A DNA stretch of 64,000 nucleotides from positions 62,001 to 126,000 of the forward strand of contig NZ_CAAGSW010000003.1 of assembly GCF_900774055.1 (NCBI RefSeq). The letters are read 5' to 3'. Shown piece by piece: positions 19,395 through 29,064 of the stretch. The stretch comes from Methanococcoides sp. AM1. GTDB taxonomy: Archaea > Halobacteriota > Methanosarcinia > Methanosarcinales > Methanosarcinaceae. A program made the position numbers and the translations under genes. The notes beneath the pieces were generated by a model. It made no database searches and was not told the DNA's origin. It worked only from the letters and a program-made list of their open reading frames with translations. Position 1 is the stretch's first letter. Every line of letters begins with the position of its first letter.

Positions 19395-19450
19395 AGGTTC
19401 ACCTGATAAATTATCTCATATCAATAAAAGGTCAAAAAAGAGATTTGATC

Positions 19451-19747
19451 TTAATCATTATCTTCATCTTTCTTTTTGAAGAACAGGTCACAATGACAGG
19501 AACCATCGTTTTCGATCTCATCTTTATGGTATATGCAGGGACAAATTATCTTTTTGTCTTCGATCTCATCACCTGTAACTATCCTGCAGGGACAATAGTT
19601 CTTTCCGTGAGTATCCTTGTTCTTTGCTATTCCTTCCAGGACAAGGTCCCTCATTTCTTCATCAGGATTAAGCATATAGCCCGCTTTATCTGCGTATCTG
19701 GAAGTCCATGCATGAACTTCTTCTTTTTTAGTTTTGCCTTCGCTCAT
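19451..19747 (-). CDS. Ferredoxin:thioredoxin reductase catalytic subunit
   Basis: 98 aa from the ATG at 19747. The six signature cysteines are present: CPC (52, 54), CPC (69, 71) and CHC (84, 86), with H74 in CIYHKDEIE. In the family these hold a 4Fe-4S cluster next to a redox-active disulfide and pass electrons one at a time from ferredoxin to a disulfide partner. No separate variable subunit is needed in archaea. It sits directly after a thioredoxin-like gene and before the Fwd iron-sulfur protein, which suggests that thioredoxin is its partner. Confidence 0.88.
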   Translation of the reverse strand: MSEGKTKKEEVHAWTSRYADKAGYMLNPDEEMRDLVLEGIAKNKDTHGKNYCPCRIVTGDEIEDKKIICPCIYHKDEIENDGSCHCDLFFKKKDEDND

Positions 19748-19780
19748 AATTCTCACTCTGAATCAGTTATCCTTAATACA

Positions 19781-20188
19781 TCATTCCAAAAGACTGTCAA
19801 GTTTCTCTTTCAGTTTCTCTTCTTCAACAAATCCAACTACGTTCGTCACCATTTCCCCACTTTTGAAGAATAAAAATGTTGGTACTCCCAGGATCTTGAA
19901 CTGTTTAGCGATCTCTGGCGAGTTCTTGAGATCTACTTTTATGAACTTTATCTTCCCATCGTATTCCGCTGCTACCTTTTCAAACACGGGTGCCATTTTT
20001 CGGCATGGTGGGCAGGTCTTTGTAAAGCAGTCCACTACGACAGGTAAATGGGACTTTATTACTTCACTCTCGAATGCAACTGTGTTTATTTCGTAAAGGT
20101 TCGTACTGATCTCCTCTACTGCCGGTTCGTTGCTTACAGTTGCCTTTTCTTTTCCAAACAGGTTGCTGATAAAGTCTCCCAATCCCAT
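19781..20188 (-). CDS. Thioredoxin-like protein with CPPC active site
   Basis: 135 aa: an N-terminal extension (about 1-30, MGLGDFISNLFGKEK, possibly amphipathic) followed by a thioredoxin fold. The active site is T-C59-P-P-C62 in place of WCGPC, a nearby C54 is present, and the cis-proline loop is LGVPTFLFF. The first gene of the redox operon, with GAAGGTG before the ATG. It is probably the electron acceptor of the adjacent ferredoxin:thioredoxin reductase. The loss of the active-site Trp and the CPPC pair point to an atypical redox potential. Confidence 0.85.
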   Translation of the reverse strand: MGLGDFISNLFGKEKATVSNEPAVEEISTNLYEINTVAFESEVIKSHLPVVVDCFTKTCPPCRKMAPVFEKVAAEYDGKIKFIKVDLKNSPEIAKQFKILGVPTFLFFKSGEMVTNVVGFVEEEKLKEKLDSLLE

Positions 20189-20827
20189 ATATTACACCTT
20201 CTTGCTCCATGTTTAATTTTAAGCTAAAGTTATTACAAATAAATTTGTCTGCAATGCATGCTAGCAGCTCTAATATACATTGATATTTCAACACTTTCCT
20301 TTATAGAGCACAAATAAAGCATATCTGAAAGTACATATCTATTTCGATACTGATCTATGAAATTATATGGTGGCATTAAGTAGCAGGCTCTCAAAGGAAT
20401 TTCAAGAATTCTGTATTGTCAGTATATAGCTATTCTGACATAAACATAACTCCATGCAGACTGAACTTTTTCCGAATATGTAGCTCTTAAGGGCATCTGT
20501 GAGCTTTTATAATTCAGCAGGAGTTAGATTTCTGATCAAGTAATGATGGGATCGGATGCATAACATGCCTGATCATTGTATGGAATGTGTTTATCGGCAA
20601 AAAAATAATCTTCAGTTCATCCTGATAATATGTTTTCCTGGCAGATTCTCAAATTTTATAATTGTGAATCGATCTCTACTAAATATGACTAATCACAAGA
20701 TTTGCCATACACTAATAGATTTTTCTATTTGATTATGAAATATAATAGTAAAGTATATAGCATGTAATGCTATAATTAGCAAGGTCATCATCATAATGGA
20801 CTTTTAAAAATTGGAGAGAGATAAACG
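20189..20827. other. Long intergenic region between divergent operons
   Basis: About 640 A+T-rich bases. No convincing ORF, RNA gene or repeat was seen on either strand. Near the right end, AAGTATATAGC (about 20752-20762) could be the TATA box of the histidine kinase gene, and TTGGAGAGAG at 20811-20820 is its ribosome site. The left end must hold the promoter of the thioredoxin operon. Confidence 0.4.
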
Positions 20828-22813
20828 ATACACAATGAAGAAAAAATAGTTGATATTATTTTAGATTCAATAATATCAGGTGTTGTTATCATTGATAGCA
20901 ATGATCATGTTATAGTTGATCTGAACAAAACAGCTGCTAAGATGATCGGGCTGCCAAAAGAAGATATCATTGGTAACGTGTGTCATAAATTTATCTGCTC
21001 TGCTGAGATCGGACAATGTCCTGTTACTCATCCCGGGCAAAATTTAGATCGATCGGAACGTATACTTTTAAATTCTAAGGGTGAACAAATTCCAATTCTA
21101 AAAACGGTCAAGAAGTTTGAGAAAGGTGATCATCTATACTTGATCGAGAGTTTTATAGATATTTCAAACCTTAAGAAAACAGAAAAGGAACTTTTAGTAA
21201 AAGAAAAGGCTATCGATTCATCGCTGAATGCTATTTTTCTTGCTGATACTGAAGGAAATCTGACCTATGCCAATCCTTCTTTCCTGAAATTATGGGGTTA
21301 TGATGATGAAAAAGAGATCCTTGGGAGATCTTCTGTAGAATTGTGGCAGGATGAAAATATAGCAGAGCAAGTAAAAAACGAATTATTATCTGAAGGTAGC
21401 TGGACAGGGGAATTACTTGCCAGAAAAAAAGATGGTACTGATTTTTCAGTAAGTTTATCATCCAACGTTGTATTTAATGAACTCGGGGATCCGGTTTGTC
21501 TGATGGCTTCTTTTGTGGATATCACTGAGATCAAAAAAGCGAATCTTCTCATCAAACGAAAGCTCGAAATTCAAAGAACGATCTCATCTGTTTCTTCTAT
21601 GTTCGTGTCTCCTGAAAATATTGATGATGCTATCAATCTGGCTCTTCAAAAGATCTGTGACCTATGCGGGTGCAGCAGAAGTTACATTTTTAGATTCAGC
21701 AATGATGGGGAACGGATGAACAATACTCATGAGTACTGTCCTGAAGGTGTTACCCCACAAAAGGATAATCTTCAGGATCTTCCGGTAAGCATGTTTCCCT
21801 GGTGGATGGATAGACTCCATAAGGGTGAATCGATCCACATTACAGATGTTTCATCTTTGACAGAAGAAGCATCTGCAGAGAGATCTATCCTTGAAATGCA
21901 GGGTATTAGGTCCCTGATAGTTTTGCCTTTGTATATGAACAATGAGCTTATAGGTTACCTTGGTTTGGACAATATCCTGAATGACGGGGAATGGACAAAA
22001 GAAGATATCGACATCCTTAGTATGGTCTCTCAGATAATAGGAGCAGGGCTTGAATGCAAAAATGCTGAAGATTTGCTTATAGCTGCAAAAATATCTGCTG
22101 AAAATGCTAATCGGGCCAAGACCGAATTTATAGCAAATATGAATCATGAACTGAGAACTCCTCTCAATTCGATCATAGGATTCTCTGATGTTCTGTACAA
22201 TGAGAATTTCGGAACCTTGAGTGATATTCAAAAAAAGTATTTGTCAAATGTTATTAAAAATGGTAAGCATCTTTTAGAAATAGTTAATGATCTTCTCGAC
22301 ATTTCAAAGATCGAAGCTGGTAAGATGGAACTTTTCCGGGAAAAGTTTGTTATCCTTGATATCATCAATGGAATAAAAGCGACAATGATGCCTCTTGCAA
22401 AAAAGAAGGATATTGACCTGAAATGTAGTATAAATATGGATGATCCCCAGATAGTGGCGGATGCATTGAAGTTCAAACAGATCCTGTATAATCTTGTAAG
22501 CAATGCGATCAAGTTCACTGACCAGGGTGGCTCTGTGACAATAGGAGTGGAAAGGTCGGATGATCTCGTTTCTGTTTTTGTAGAAGATACCGGATTTGGC
22601 ATCTCACAAAAAGATCAGGATAAATTATTCTATCCTTTCATTCAGGTGGATTCATCAAACTCAAGAAAATATGGTGGCACCGGTCTTGGTCTTGCTCTGG
22701 TAAAAAATTTCGTCGAGATGCATGACGGGAATGTCTGGGTTGAAAGCGAAGTTGGAAAAGGTAGTAAGTTCACTTTTACAATACCTGTTCAAAATCAGAT
22801 CACTACAAAATGA
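20828..22813 (+). CDS. PAS-PAS-GAF sensor histidine kinase
   Basis: Soluble kinase of about 661 aa. PAS 1 (about 5-110), PAS 2 (about 120-240, [22 protein letters not shown]), GAF (about 250-415), HisKA with [14 protein letters not shown], and HATPase with [21 protein letters not shown] and GGTGLGLAL. No receiver domain. PAS 1 begins upstream of the first ATG (20942), and a ribosome site (GGAGAGAG, 20813-20820) also lies upstream; the only start-like codon at the right spacing is ATA at 20828. Alternatively, ATG at 20835 enters the frame if one A is missing from the A6 run. No response regulator is adjacent. Confidence 0.8.
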   Translation: MHNEEKIVDIILDSIISGVVIIDSNDHVIVDLNKTAAKMIGLPKEDIIGNVCHKFICSAEIGQCPVTHPGQNLDRSERILLNSKGEQIPILKTVKKFEKGDHLYLIESFIDISNLKKTEKELLVKEKAIDSSLNAIFLADTEGNLTYANPSFLKLWGYDDEKEILGRSSVELWQDENIAEQVKNELLSEGSWTGELLARKKDGTDFSVSLSSNVVFNELGDPVCLMASFVDITEIKKANLLIKRKLEIQRTISSVSSMFVSPENIDDAINLALQKICDLCGCSRSYIFRFSNDGERMNNTHEYCPEGVTPQKDNLQDLPVSMFPWWMDRLHKGESIHITDVSSLTEEASAERSILEMQGIRSLIVLPLYMNNELIGYLGLDNILNDGEWTKEDIDILSMVSQIIGAGLECKNAEDLLIAAKISAENANRAKTEFIANMNHELRTPLNSIIGFSDVLYNENFGTLSDIQKKYLSNVIKNGKHLLEIVNDLLDISKIEAGKMELFREKFVILDIINGIKATMMPLAKKKDIDLKCSINMDDPQIVADALKFKQILYNLVSNAIKFTDQGGSVTIGVERSDDLVSVFVEDTGFGISQKDQDKLFYPFIQVDSSNSRKYGGTGLGLALVKNFVEMHDGNVWVESEVGKGSKFTFTIPVQNQITTK

Positions 22814-22919
22814 TCCAAGGTTGATCGATCTTTTAATTGTGTTCCATATTGATCGAGAAATTTTAACAAATACGTATCGATATTGCATCTGTTTCATTTA
22901 AATAATATCAGTATGTTAG

Positions 22920-23132
22920 ATGATGAATATCATGTCAATGAGCGATATTTCCAGAAGACAGGCACAATATGCCGGATACATCTTTTTCATTCTGGCCTTT
23001 ATAGCAGTTGCACTCCCATTGATGGTTCCACTTGGGTTTAAGGTGCTTATCCTTATACCAATAGCTTTTAGCATTGGAATGGTAGGTTTCTGGCTGGGTG
23101 GTTTTATGCACAAAAAAATGCAGGATAAGTAA
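22920..23132 (+). CDS. Small membrane protein, two TM segments
   Basis: 70 aa with two hydrophobic helices (about 17-38 and 42-63) and a basic C-terminus HKKMQDK; both ends probably cytoplasmic. No recognised family. Several in-frame ATGs lie within the first seven codons, so the exact start is uncertain. It lies between the histidine kinase and the convergent JAMM gene. Confidence 0.5.
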   Translation: MMNIMSMSDISRRQAQYAGYIFFILAFIAVALPLMVPLGFKVLILIPIAFSIGMVGFWLGGFMHKKMQDK

Positions 23133-23171
23133 TTTCAAACTGCAATATTATCATTTAATAATATCACAGTA

Positions 23172-23567
23172 TCAGATGAAATCAGGTTCCTCAAGCTCTA
23201 CATCCAGCACAGGAAGTTCAATGGGTTCCCCATCGGCATTGTAACACTGCCAGCTGTTCTCATCATAAGGCTCCCCTGCAATGATGTGATAGCTACCTGT
23301 TTTCCCGAAGAGCCGGAGATCGGCCTTTGAAGGGGTTATGTTAGGTCCGGGATGGCTATGTACAGATCCTACGGATGAGACGTTTGGCATCATGAATAAC
23401 CTGATCACAGCATTCTGGTCGCTGGATTCAGTGCCTGGAAGTATAAGGACCTCAGCGATCACACCCTTCTCTACCTGCAAGAGTCCGGCGAATTCATTTG
23501 GGGCCATGGACTTACTGACACTCAGGATGAACTCCAGCGTTTCACGTGCAATGCCATTTACTTTCAT
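23172..23567 (-). CDS. JAMM/MPN metallopeptidase-like protein
   Basis: 131 aa, the length of a minimal archaeal JAMM protein. The zinc motif is complete: E25, then H70-S-H72-x10-D83 (VHSHPGPNITPSKAD). In this family the enzyme hydrolyses isopeptide bonds, removing ubiquitin-like SAMP proteins in archaea, or processes small sulfur-carrier proteins. No SAMP or E1 gene is nearby. It is monocistronic, with the start at ATG 23567 and no obvious ribosome site. Confidence 0.82.
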   Translation of the reverse strand: MKVNGIARETLEFILSVSKSMAPNEFAGLLQVEKGVIAEVLILPGTESSDQNAVIRLFMMPNVSSVGSVHSHPGPNITPSKADLRLFGKTGSYHIIAGEPYDENSWQCYNADGEPIELPVLDVELEEPDFI

Positions 23568-23640
23568 GATAAGAAATTGTTTTCGAAGATGATATAGTTT
23601 TGCTGAAGTTCAATTCCGATATTAAATATATCTGCAAAGA

Positions 23641-25059
23641 TCAGAAAAACAGAAGGTAGAGCCCTGCAGAGATAATTGCACCTATGAAGGTGGCTACAAA
23701 ATTGACACCACTGTTGGACAACACTCCTCTGCTCTGGAGTGTAGCACCCAGAAGGCTGTCAACATTCGTGCCTAAGAAACCACCTACAATTGTTATTACA
23801 AGGGCTGCAGTAACATTGTCCACCATACCGAAAGCCACTGCCAGAATTGCGATGACCGCAGATCCACCTATGGAGGCCAGTTCTCCAAGCATGGTTACAC
23901 CCCCATCGACGCCTGTCCTTACAGGCTTCAGGTTCGTTATCATTCTTGGCTTCTGGTTGGAGGTCGTACCGATCTCACTGGCAAGAGTATCTCCTGCAGC
24001 TGTTGCTACGGTTCCCAGGTATGCAAAGATTATCAGTTCCCCATATTGCGGGTAGATCCCGTATGCTATTGCGAGCATGAGGGCTGCTGTACTGTTGCTG
24101 AAAACGTTCTCGTAGTTTCGCACACCGCCCTTTGCTTCTGCAATGCCCATGGATTCTTTCATCTTATACTTGTACTTGGTGAACACTCCTCCAAGTATGA
24201 AGAATGTCAACAGCAGGACGAACCAGTAGATATTGCTGAATGCAATGATGAGGACACCGATCAGGGTGGCACTCAGGGATGCGGATATGTCGGCTATCTT
24301 TGCGTAATATGCAAGGTATCCCAGGAACAGTGCGAACAGAAGTGCGAATATGATCTGTTGAGCTGGTATGGAATAGCCAAATGAGACGAAAAGCCACATT
24401 GCCATTCCGGCACCAAGCGGAATGGAAATATTCTCATTGATCTTAGAAGGTATTGATTCGAAAAGTGCGGCTGTTATTGAGCCTATTACCGCTACAAAGA
24501 ACACCAGATTGTAGGATATTCCGGAATCCTGCCAGTAGACTATCCAGGCACCGGCTATTGATGCAAAAATAATTCCTGTGACAAGCATTGAGATGCTTGA
24601 TGGAATAAGGTTCAGGCTGTTCTGGTCGTTCCTGTATTCCTTTGAAGGGTATTTATTCTTTGTAAGATATGCATACTTCGATTTCATGTGGCAGCGAACG
24701 ATGGTGGCAACACCAAGTCCGATGGTCGATATGGTTATTGTCTGTCCTATCACAAAGAGCGGATAGGTAGCAGAGAAGAAGTTCAGCACAAAACTTACCA
24801 GAAGCAGGATAAAGACCGATACTACCAGATACTGTGGCGATCTGATCTTCAGCATGGGCTCGAAACCTCCTAATGTGTGAGGTCTGTCCTCAAGGTACCT
24901 GAGTGCCAGAAGCAGACCGAAGAACAGGGCGATAAGAACCTCCCAGCTAACGAATGGGAACAGTAGGAATATGAACATGAAAGCAAAGGATAGTATCAAC
25001 TGTCCATGTGCATGAGGTTCAGTCTGAATAATGTGTTCCGGTATCAGTTTCATATTCAT
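23641..25059 (-). CDS. DUF92 family membrane protein with kinase-like N-terminal half
   Basis: 472 aa, nearly twice the usual DUF92 length, with a dozen or so TM segments. The C-terminal half (about 240-472) has the DUF92/VTE6 signature: TAAGDTLASEIG, LKPVRTGVDGGVT and GGFLGTNVDSLLGA. The N-terminal half contains AALFESIPSKINENISIPLGAG, which resembles the end of the CTP-dependent dolichol/phytol kinase family. Plant VTE5 and VTE6 are prenyl-alcohol and prenyl-phosphate kinases, so a role in polyprenol recycling is a reasonable inference but not shown. Confidence 0.72.
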   Translation of the reverse strand: MNMKLIPEHIIQTEPHAHGQLILSFAFMFIFLLFPFVSWEVLIALFFGLLLALRYLEDRPHTLGGFEPMLKIRSPQYLVVSVFILLLVSFVLNFFSATYPLFVIGQTITISTIGLGVATIVRCHMKSKYAYLTKNKYPSKEYRNDQNSLNLIPSSISMLVTGIIFASIAGAWIVYWQDSGISYNLVFFVAVIGSITAALFESIPSKINENISIPLGAGMAMWLFVSFGYSIPAQQIIFALLFALFLGYLAYYAKIADISASLSATLIGVLIIAFSNIYWFVLLLTFFILGGVFTKYKYKMKESMGIAEAKGGVRNYENVFSNSTAALMLAIAYGIYPQYGELIIFAYLGTVATAAGDTLASEIGTTSNQKPRMITNLKPVRTGVDGGVTMLGELASIGGSAVIAILAVAFGMVDNVTAALVITIVGGFLGTNVDSLLGATLQSRGVLSNSGVNFVATFIGAIISAGLYLLFF

Positions 25060-25103
25060 CGTTTTTAAATTATATATGTATCAGCTCTTTAAGCTGTATT
25101 CAT

Positions 25104-25853
25104 TTATATATGTTCTGAAATGTTAAGACCCATTACTTCATCCAGATAGCTGAAAACTTCCACCAGATCATTATATTTCCCGGTTGCATAATCATCCAGC
25201 GGAGTCGCCATATTATTAACGATCACAAGTTCCCCGCCGTTGTCAAGAGTATACAACGGAAGCGAAGCCGCCGGCTGGACCACCAGTGAAGACCCCAGCA
25301 CAATGATCAGGTCAGCCTTAGAGCTCTCCTCAATGGCCTTCTCGATCACATCATGCTCAAGCATCTCCCCATAGAACACAACATCCGGCTTGATCAGCCC
25401 CCCGCACTCATTGCACATGGGAACCTCCTCCTTCTCAAGAATCCCCACAACGTCCTCAAAGGAATACTTCTTACCGCACGCAAGACACGTATGCCTTACC
25501 GGAGACCCGTGAACCTCAATAACGTTCTCAGACCCCGCCCTCTGGTGCAACATGTCGATGTTCTGCGTGATCACAGCCTTAACGATCCCTCTCCTCTCAA
25601 GCTCTGCCAGGGCCTTATGAATGATGTTCGGCTCCTTCATCTCAAGATCATATATCAGTTCCCTGGAATGCGTGTAAAAATAAGACGGGTCCTCGTTGAA
25701 GTAGTCTATTGAGAAGATGAGGTCCGCATCGAACTTGTTGTAGATGCCGTCCTTCCCTCTGAAGTCCGGGATGCCTGAAAGGGTGGATATTCCTGCGCCG
25801 GTTAGGATGACGCAGTACTTTGAGTTTTGCAGGAGGGTGAGGAGTTCTTGCAT
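25104..25853 (-). CDS. cobB: Sir2 family NAD-dependent protein deacylase
   Basis: 249 aa, full length. GAGISTLSGIPDFRG (19-33) binds NAD; TQNIDMLHQRAG (97 onward) and catalytic H115 in EVHGS follow; the zinc site is C123, C126, C147 and C150; GSSLVVQPA completes the Rossmann domain. It removes acetyl or other acyl groups from lysines using NAD+. A TATA-like CTATAAATA on the minus strand (about 25877-25886) would place transcription start almost at the ATG, so the mRNA may be nearly leaderless. Confidence 0.9.
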   Translation of the reverse strand: MQELLTLLQNSKYCVILTGAGISTLSGIPDFRGKDGIYNKFDADLIFSIDYFNEDPSYFYTHSRELIYDLEMKEPNIIHKALAELERRGIVKAVITQNIDMLHQRAGSENVIEVHGSPVRHTCLACGKKYSFEDVVGILEKEEVPMCNECGGLIKPDVVFYGEMLEHDVIEKAIEESSKADLIIVLGSSLVVQPAASLPLYTLDNGGELVIVNNMATPLDDYATGKYNDLVEVFSYLDEVMGLNISEHI

Positions 25854-25921
25854 GAGTTATTTTGGGGCGGTTATGGTATTTATAGGGTGTGTGGGGGTTT
25901 AGTTCGATCTTACATTGCGAT

Positions 25922-25941
25922 GACATTGCAATAGCAATGTC
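25922..25941. terminator. Hairpin at the edge of the R-M operon
   Basis: GACATTGC (25922-25929) and GCAATGTC (25934-25941) form a perfect 8-bp stem with a 4-nt loop, 40 bases after the res stop codon. A further ACATTGC copy lies just to the left. It probably ends the res transcript and shields the sir2 promoter. Confidence 0.5.
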
Positions 25942-25978
25942 TCCGCTTGTTTTCCATTTTATGTTTCCATCTGTAGCT

Positions 25979-28900
25979 TCATTCTTTGCCAGCGACGATT
26001 TCCATCAGTTTGCCATAACTGCTCACAACATCGTACTTCACGTTGTCTGGAGCAATTTTACTGTTGATTTCGTCGAAGAATTTTCTGGCACATTCTATTT
26101 TTGTTTTTTCGATTTCCCTCAACTGCATCGAAGACATGGAACCTTTTGTTTCAGCTACAAAGTAGACATGCTTTACTGTTCCTTCTTTGAATGAAATTGC
26201 CCAGTCAGGATTGTAATTTCCAACTGGAGTAGGAATAGAGAATCCTTTTGGAAGTTTTGCATACACAACAACTTCGGAACTTGTATCCAGTTCTTTGACA
26301 AAAGTGCGTTCTATTTTGGAGTCCGTTATAACATAATCATAGATGTGTCTCTCGAGCGGTTCACCTGCTTTGCTGAAGTCCTGTTTAGTTTGAGCATTTG
26401 TAAATATATCGATATCGTGAGTTTCATTAATCGAATCATAGCTTAAATGTTCGATAATGACGGTCGCTTTCTGTTCATTTATTAAGCGAGTTGTTTCAGC
26501 AATGAAGCTTTCGGGATTGATCTTAAATTTTGCAAAAGTCTTTTCCTCAATACTGCCCAGAATATCTGTTACGGTTTTTCTGGTCAGTTGGACACTTTCT
26601 GCAACTTTTCCGATCAGATCATATTTAACAGCAGAATGAATTGAGTTGCTATCTTGTTCAGTTGAGGTTTCAATGATCCTAAAGCTGTCTCCTGATCTCA
26701 TCCGATCATAGCTAATTCCATCATCCTGTTCACCACGTTGCACAGTGTATTGAAGAGGAGCTACATGCAGCTCTTTGTTCAAAGTCTGCACGCATTTCTC
26801 TACCAGTTCAGAACTGTCGAAGTGCACACTGTAAACCGCTTTTCGATTGATCTTGTTCCAGAGCTCTTTGAATTCTTTTTTATCAAAGTTGGCGTTCAGA
26901 GCATTTGTTTTAGTACCACGGTCATTTTCAATTTGTGGTAAGTTGGCATCGCTATATACGCTATCAATTAGTTGAAAAACCTGCTCTTTGTAAGGCTGTA
27001 AGTCTTCCGGTAATGGGGCAAGCATCTCATTTTTGACAGCTTCGTGATATCCCTGAGCAATGTTGTCATTGTCATCGGTGTAGTCATTTTTTAGAAGGTA
27101 CTTATAGATCTTCTTGGCCATTTGAGGTGTCACTTCAACATTACCACCATCAATTGGCAGAGTCTTTCCAGTGAAATATGATTCATCTGCTACACGAGGT
27201 CTTTCTGAGAGGGATTCACTGATATCACGTTGCAAAGCGCCTACAAAATCTTTGTAACTTTCACTGGCAATAACCGTCAGCACATTGGTCTGATGAACAG
27301 TTGCAGGATCATCCTGTCGATCACCATGTTGGTTGACAGCAATACGAAGTCCACGTCCAACCTCTTGTCTTCGTGATATCGTGTTATCACTGTGTTTTAA
27401 TGTACAGATGACAAACACATTAGGGTTATCCCATCCTTCACGTAGTGCGGAATGAGAGAATATAAATCGAGTTTCTTCTTCAAAAGAAAGAAGTCGTTCC
27501 TTGTCTTTCAGAATTAAATCGTATGCATCGACATCATCCGTCTCTGATGACTTTTTTCCAGTAGCTGGATCAATCATACGCTTACTTTTCTTGTCGATAG
27601 AAAAGTATCCATTGTGGGTGAGGTTAACTGGTATGTTGTCTAAGTATTTTCTGTAATCTTTGTGAATAGACAAATCCTCTTTCAGCTCATTAAGAGCATT
27701 CTGATACTCTTCCTCAAATATCTGAGCATATTCTCCACCTTCTTCCCCAGCATCTGTATACATACGGTATTTTGCAACTTCATCGATAAAGAAGAGGCTC
27801 AGTACCTTTATGCCCTGGTGGAAAAGCACTTGTTCTTTTTCAAAATGTGCTTTGATAGCTTCACGTATCTGGATTCGTCTTAATGAGGCTGTGTTAACAT
27901 CACCTGTAGCTTCTCCAGCTTGTAATTGGTGTCCGTTTGTAAATTCAACGGTATCAGTCACTGCATTAATATCGGAGATCACAAACCCTTTATATTGATC
28001 CAACTCACCTGATAGATCGTAAAGATTGTCACCCTTGCCCAGTTTACGGATTATCCTTTTGATTCCAGTGTTCTGTTTAACTTCCAGTTCTAATCTAGCA
28101 ACAGGTGACTGTTTTGATATCTCGATAGATTCCAGATAGAGATAGGCATTGGTGCCGGATAGCCCTTTAACGGAAATGCCTCTTACTGAAATTTTCTTCA
28201 CAAGTTTCTGATTATAAGCATCTAATGCATCAAGTCGGTGTACTTTGTTATGTTGAGTTTTATGTGTTGCTGAGTATCGAAGAATGAAAAGGGGTTTGAA
28301 TTCTTTGAGTGAATCCAGCGTCTTTGCACCTTCCATTTTTTGTGGTTCATCAAGAATAAGTACTGGACGATTGGCTTTGATCACATCAATTGGACGACGG
28401 CTCTGGAAATCATCAAGCTCCTCATAGATACGGCGATTATCCTTACCTCGTGCGTTAAATGCCTGAACATTGATCACCATGATGTTTATCCCTGCATCCG
28501 AGGAAAAACTCTCAAGGTTGTGTAGTTGCTTGGAGTTGTAGATAAAGAACTTAGCTTTCTTGTTATAGGTTTCCTGAAAATGTTCCGCCGTGATCTCAAG
28601 TGACTTGTAAATACCTTCACGGATAGCGATACTCGGGACTACAACGATGAACTTTGACCACCCAAATTGCTTGTTCATCTCGAAAATGGTCTTGATATAA
28701 CAGTAAGTTTTACCTGTCCCGGTTTCCATCTCAACATCAAGATTCAGAGGCGAAACTTTGGTCTTAACGAGACTGCTCGACTGTGGAAGGTTTTGTAAAC
28801 GTTGAATTTCCTGTATGTTTTCAAGAACCTGCTGATCACTCAAGACAAGATCATGATTTTTAAATCCAGATTCTTCATCTACCAAGCCTATATCAATAAT

Positions 28901-29053
28901 AGTTTGCTGGTATGATCCGTCTGCATTTTTTATTCTAACGCCTGGATCAATACGATAGCTGATCCCCGCAGTATTTGGTTGCCCCTTAAAACAATCCACC
29001 ACAGCTTCCACTGCATGAGTCTGGTAAGCCTGATTTTTAAATTTGAGTTTCAT
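25979..29053 (-). CDS. res: Type III restriction enzyme Res subunit (helicase-nuclease)
   Basis: 1024 aa, a normal Res length. An SF2 helicase core begins with METGTGKT (about 108-116), has a DEPQ box II and [16 protein letters not shown], and ends in motif [13 protein letters not shown]. The C-terminal nuclease domain has the PD-(D/E)xK pattern NPDWAI...VAETKG (about 950-980). In type III systems Res needs Mod to find the site, translocates with ATP and cuts when two sites meet. The start at ATG 29053 is preceded by AAGGGGG. It lies 11 bases below the mod stop. Confidence 0.9.
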   Translation of the reverse strand: MKLKFKNQAYQTHAVEAVVDCFKGQPNTAGISYRIDPGVRIKNADGSYQQTIIDIGLVDEESGFKNHDLVLSDQQVLENIQEIQRLQNLPQSSSLVKTKVSPLNLDVEMETGTGKTYCYIKTIFEMNKQFGWSKFIVVVPSIAIREGIYKSLEITAEHFQETYNKKAKFFIYNSKQLHNLESFSSDAGINIMVINVQAFNARGKDNRRIYEELDDFQSRRPIDVIKANRPVLILDEPQKMEGAKTLDSLKEFKPLFILRYSATHKTQHNKVHRLDALDAYNQKLVKKISVRGISVKGLSGTNAYLYLESIEISKQSPVARLELEVKQNTGIKRIIRKLGKGDNLYDLSGELDQYKGFVISDINAVTDTVEFTNGHQLQAGEATGDVNTASLRRIQIREAIKAHFEKEQVLFHQGIKVLSLFFIDEVAKYRMYTDAGEEGGEYAQIFEEEYQNALNELKEDLSIHKDYRKYLDNIPVNLTHNGYFSIDKKSKRMIDPATGKKSSETDDVDAYDLILKDKERLLSFEEETRFIFSHSALREGWDNPNVFVICTLKHSDNTISRRQEVGRGLRIAVNQHGDRQDDPATVHQTNVLTVIASESYKDFVGALQRDISESLSERPRVADESYFTGKTLPIDGGNVEVTPQMAKKIYKYLLKNDYTDDNDNIAQGYHEAVKNEMLAPLPEDLQPYKEQVFQLIDSVYSDANLPQIENDRGTKTNALNANFDKKEFKELWNKINRKAVYSVHFDSSELVEKCVQTLNKELHVAPLQYTVQRGEQDDGISYDRMRSGDSFRIIETSTEQDSNSIHSAVKYDLIGKVAESVQLTRKTVTDILGSIEEKTFAKFKINPESFIAETTRLINEQKATVIIEHLSYDSINETHDIDIFTNAQTKQDFSKAGEPLERHIYDYVITDSKIERTFVKELDTSSEVVVYAKLPKGFSIPTPVGNYNPDWAISFKEGTVKHVYFVAETKGSMSSMQLREIEKTKIECARKFFDEINSKIAPDNVKYDVVSSYGKLMEIVAGKE

Positions 29054-29064
29054 CAAAGGCCCCC

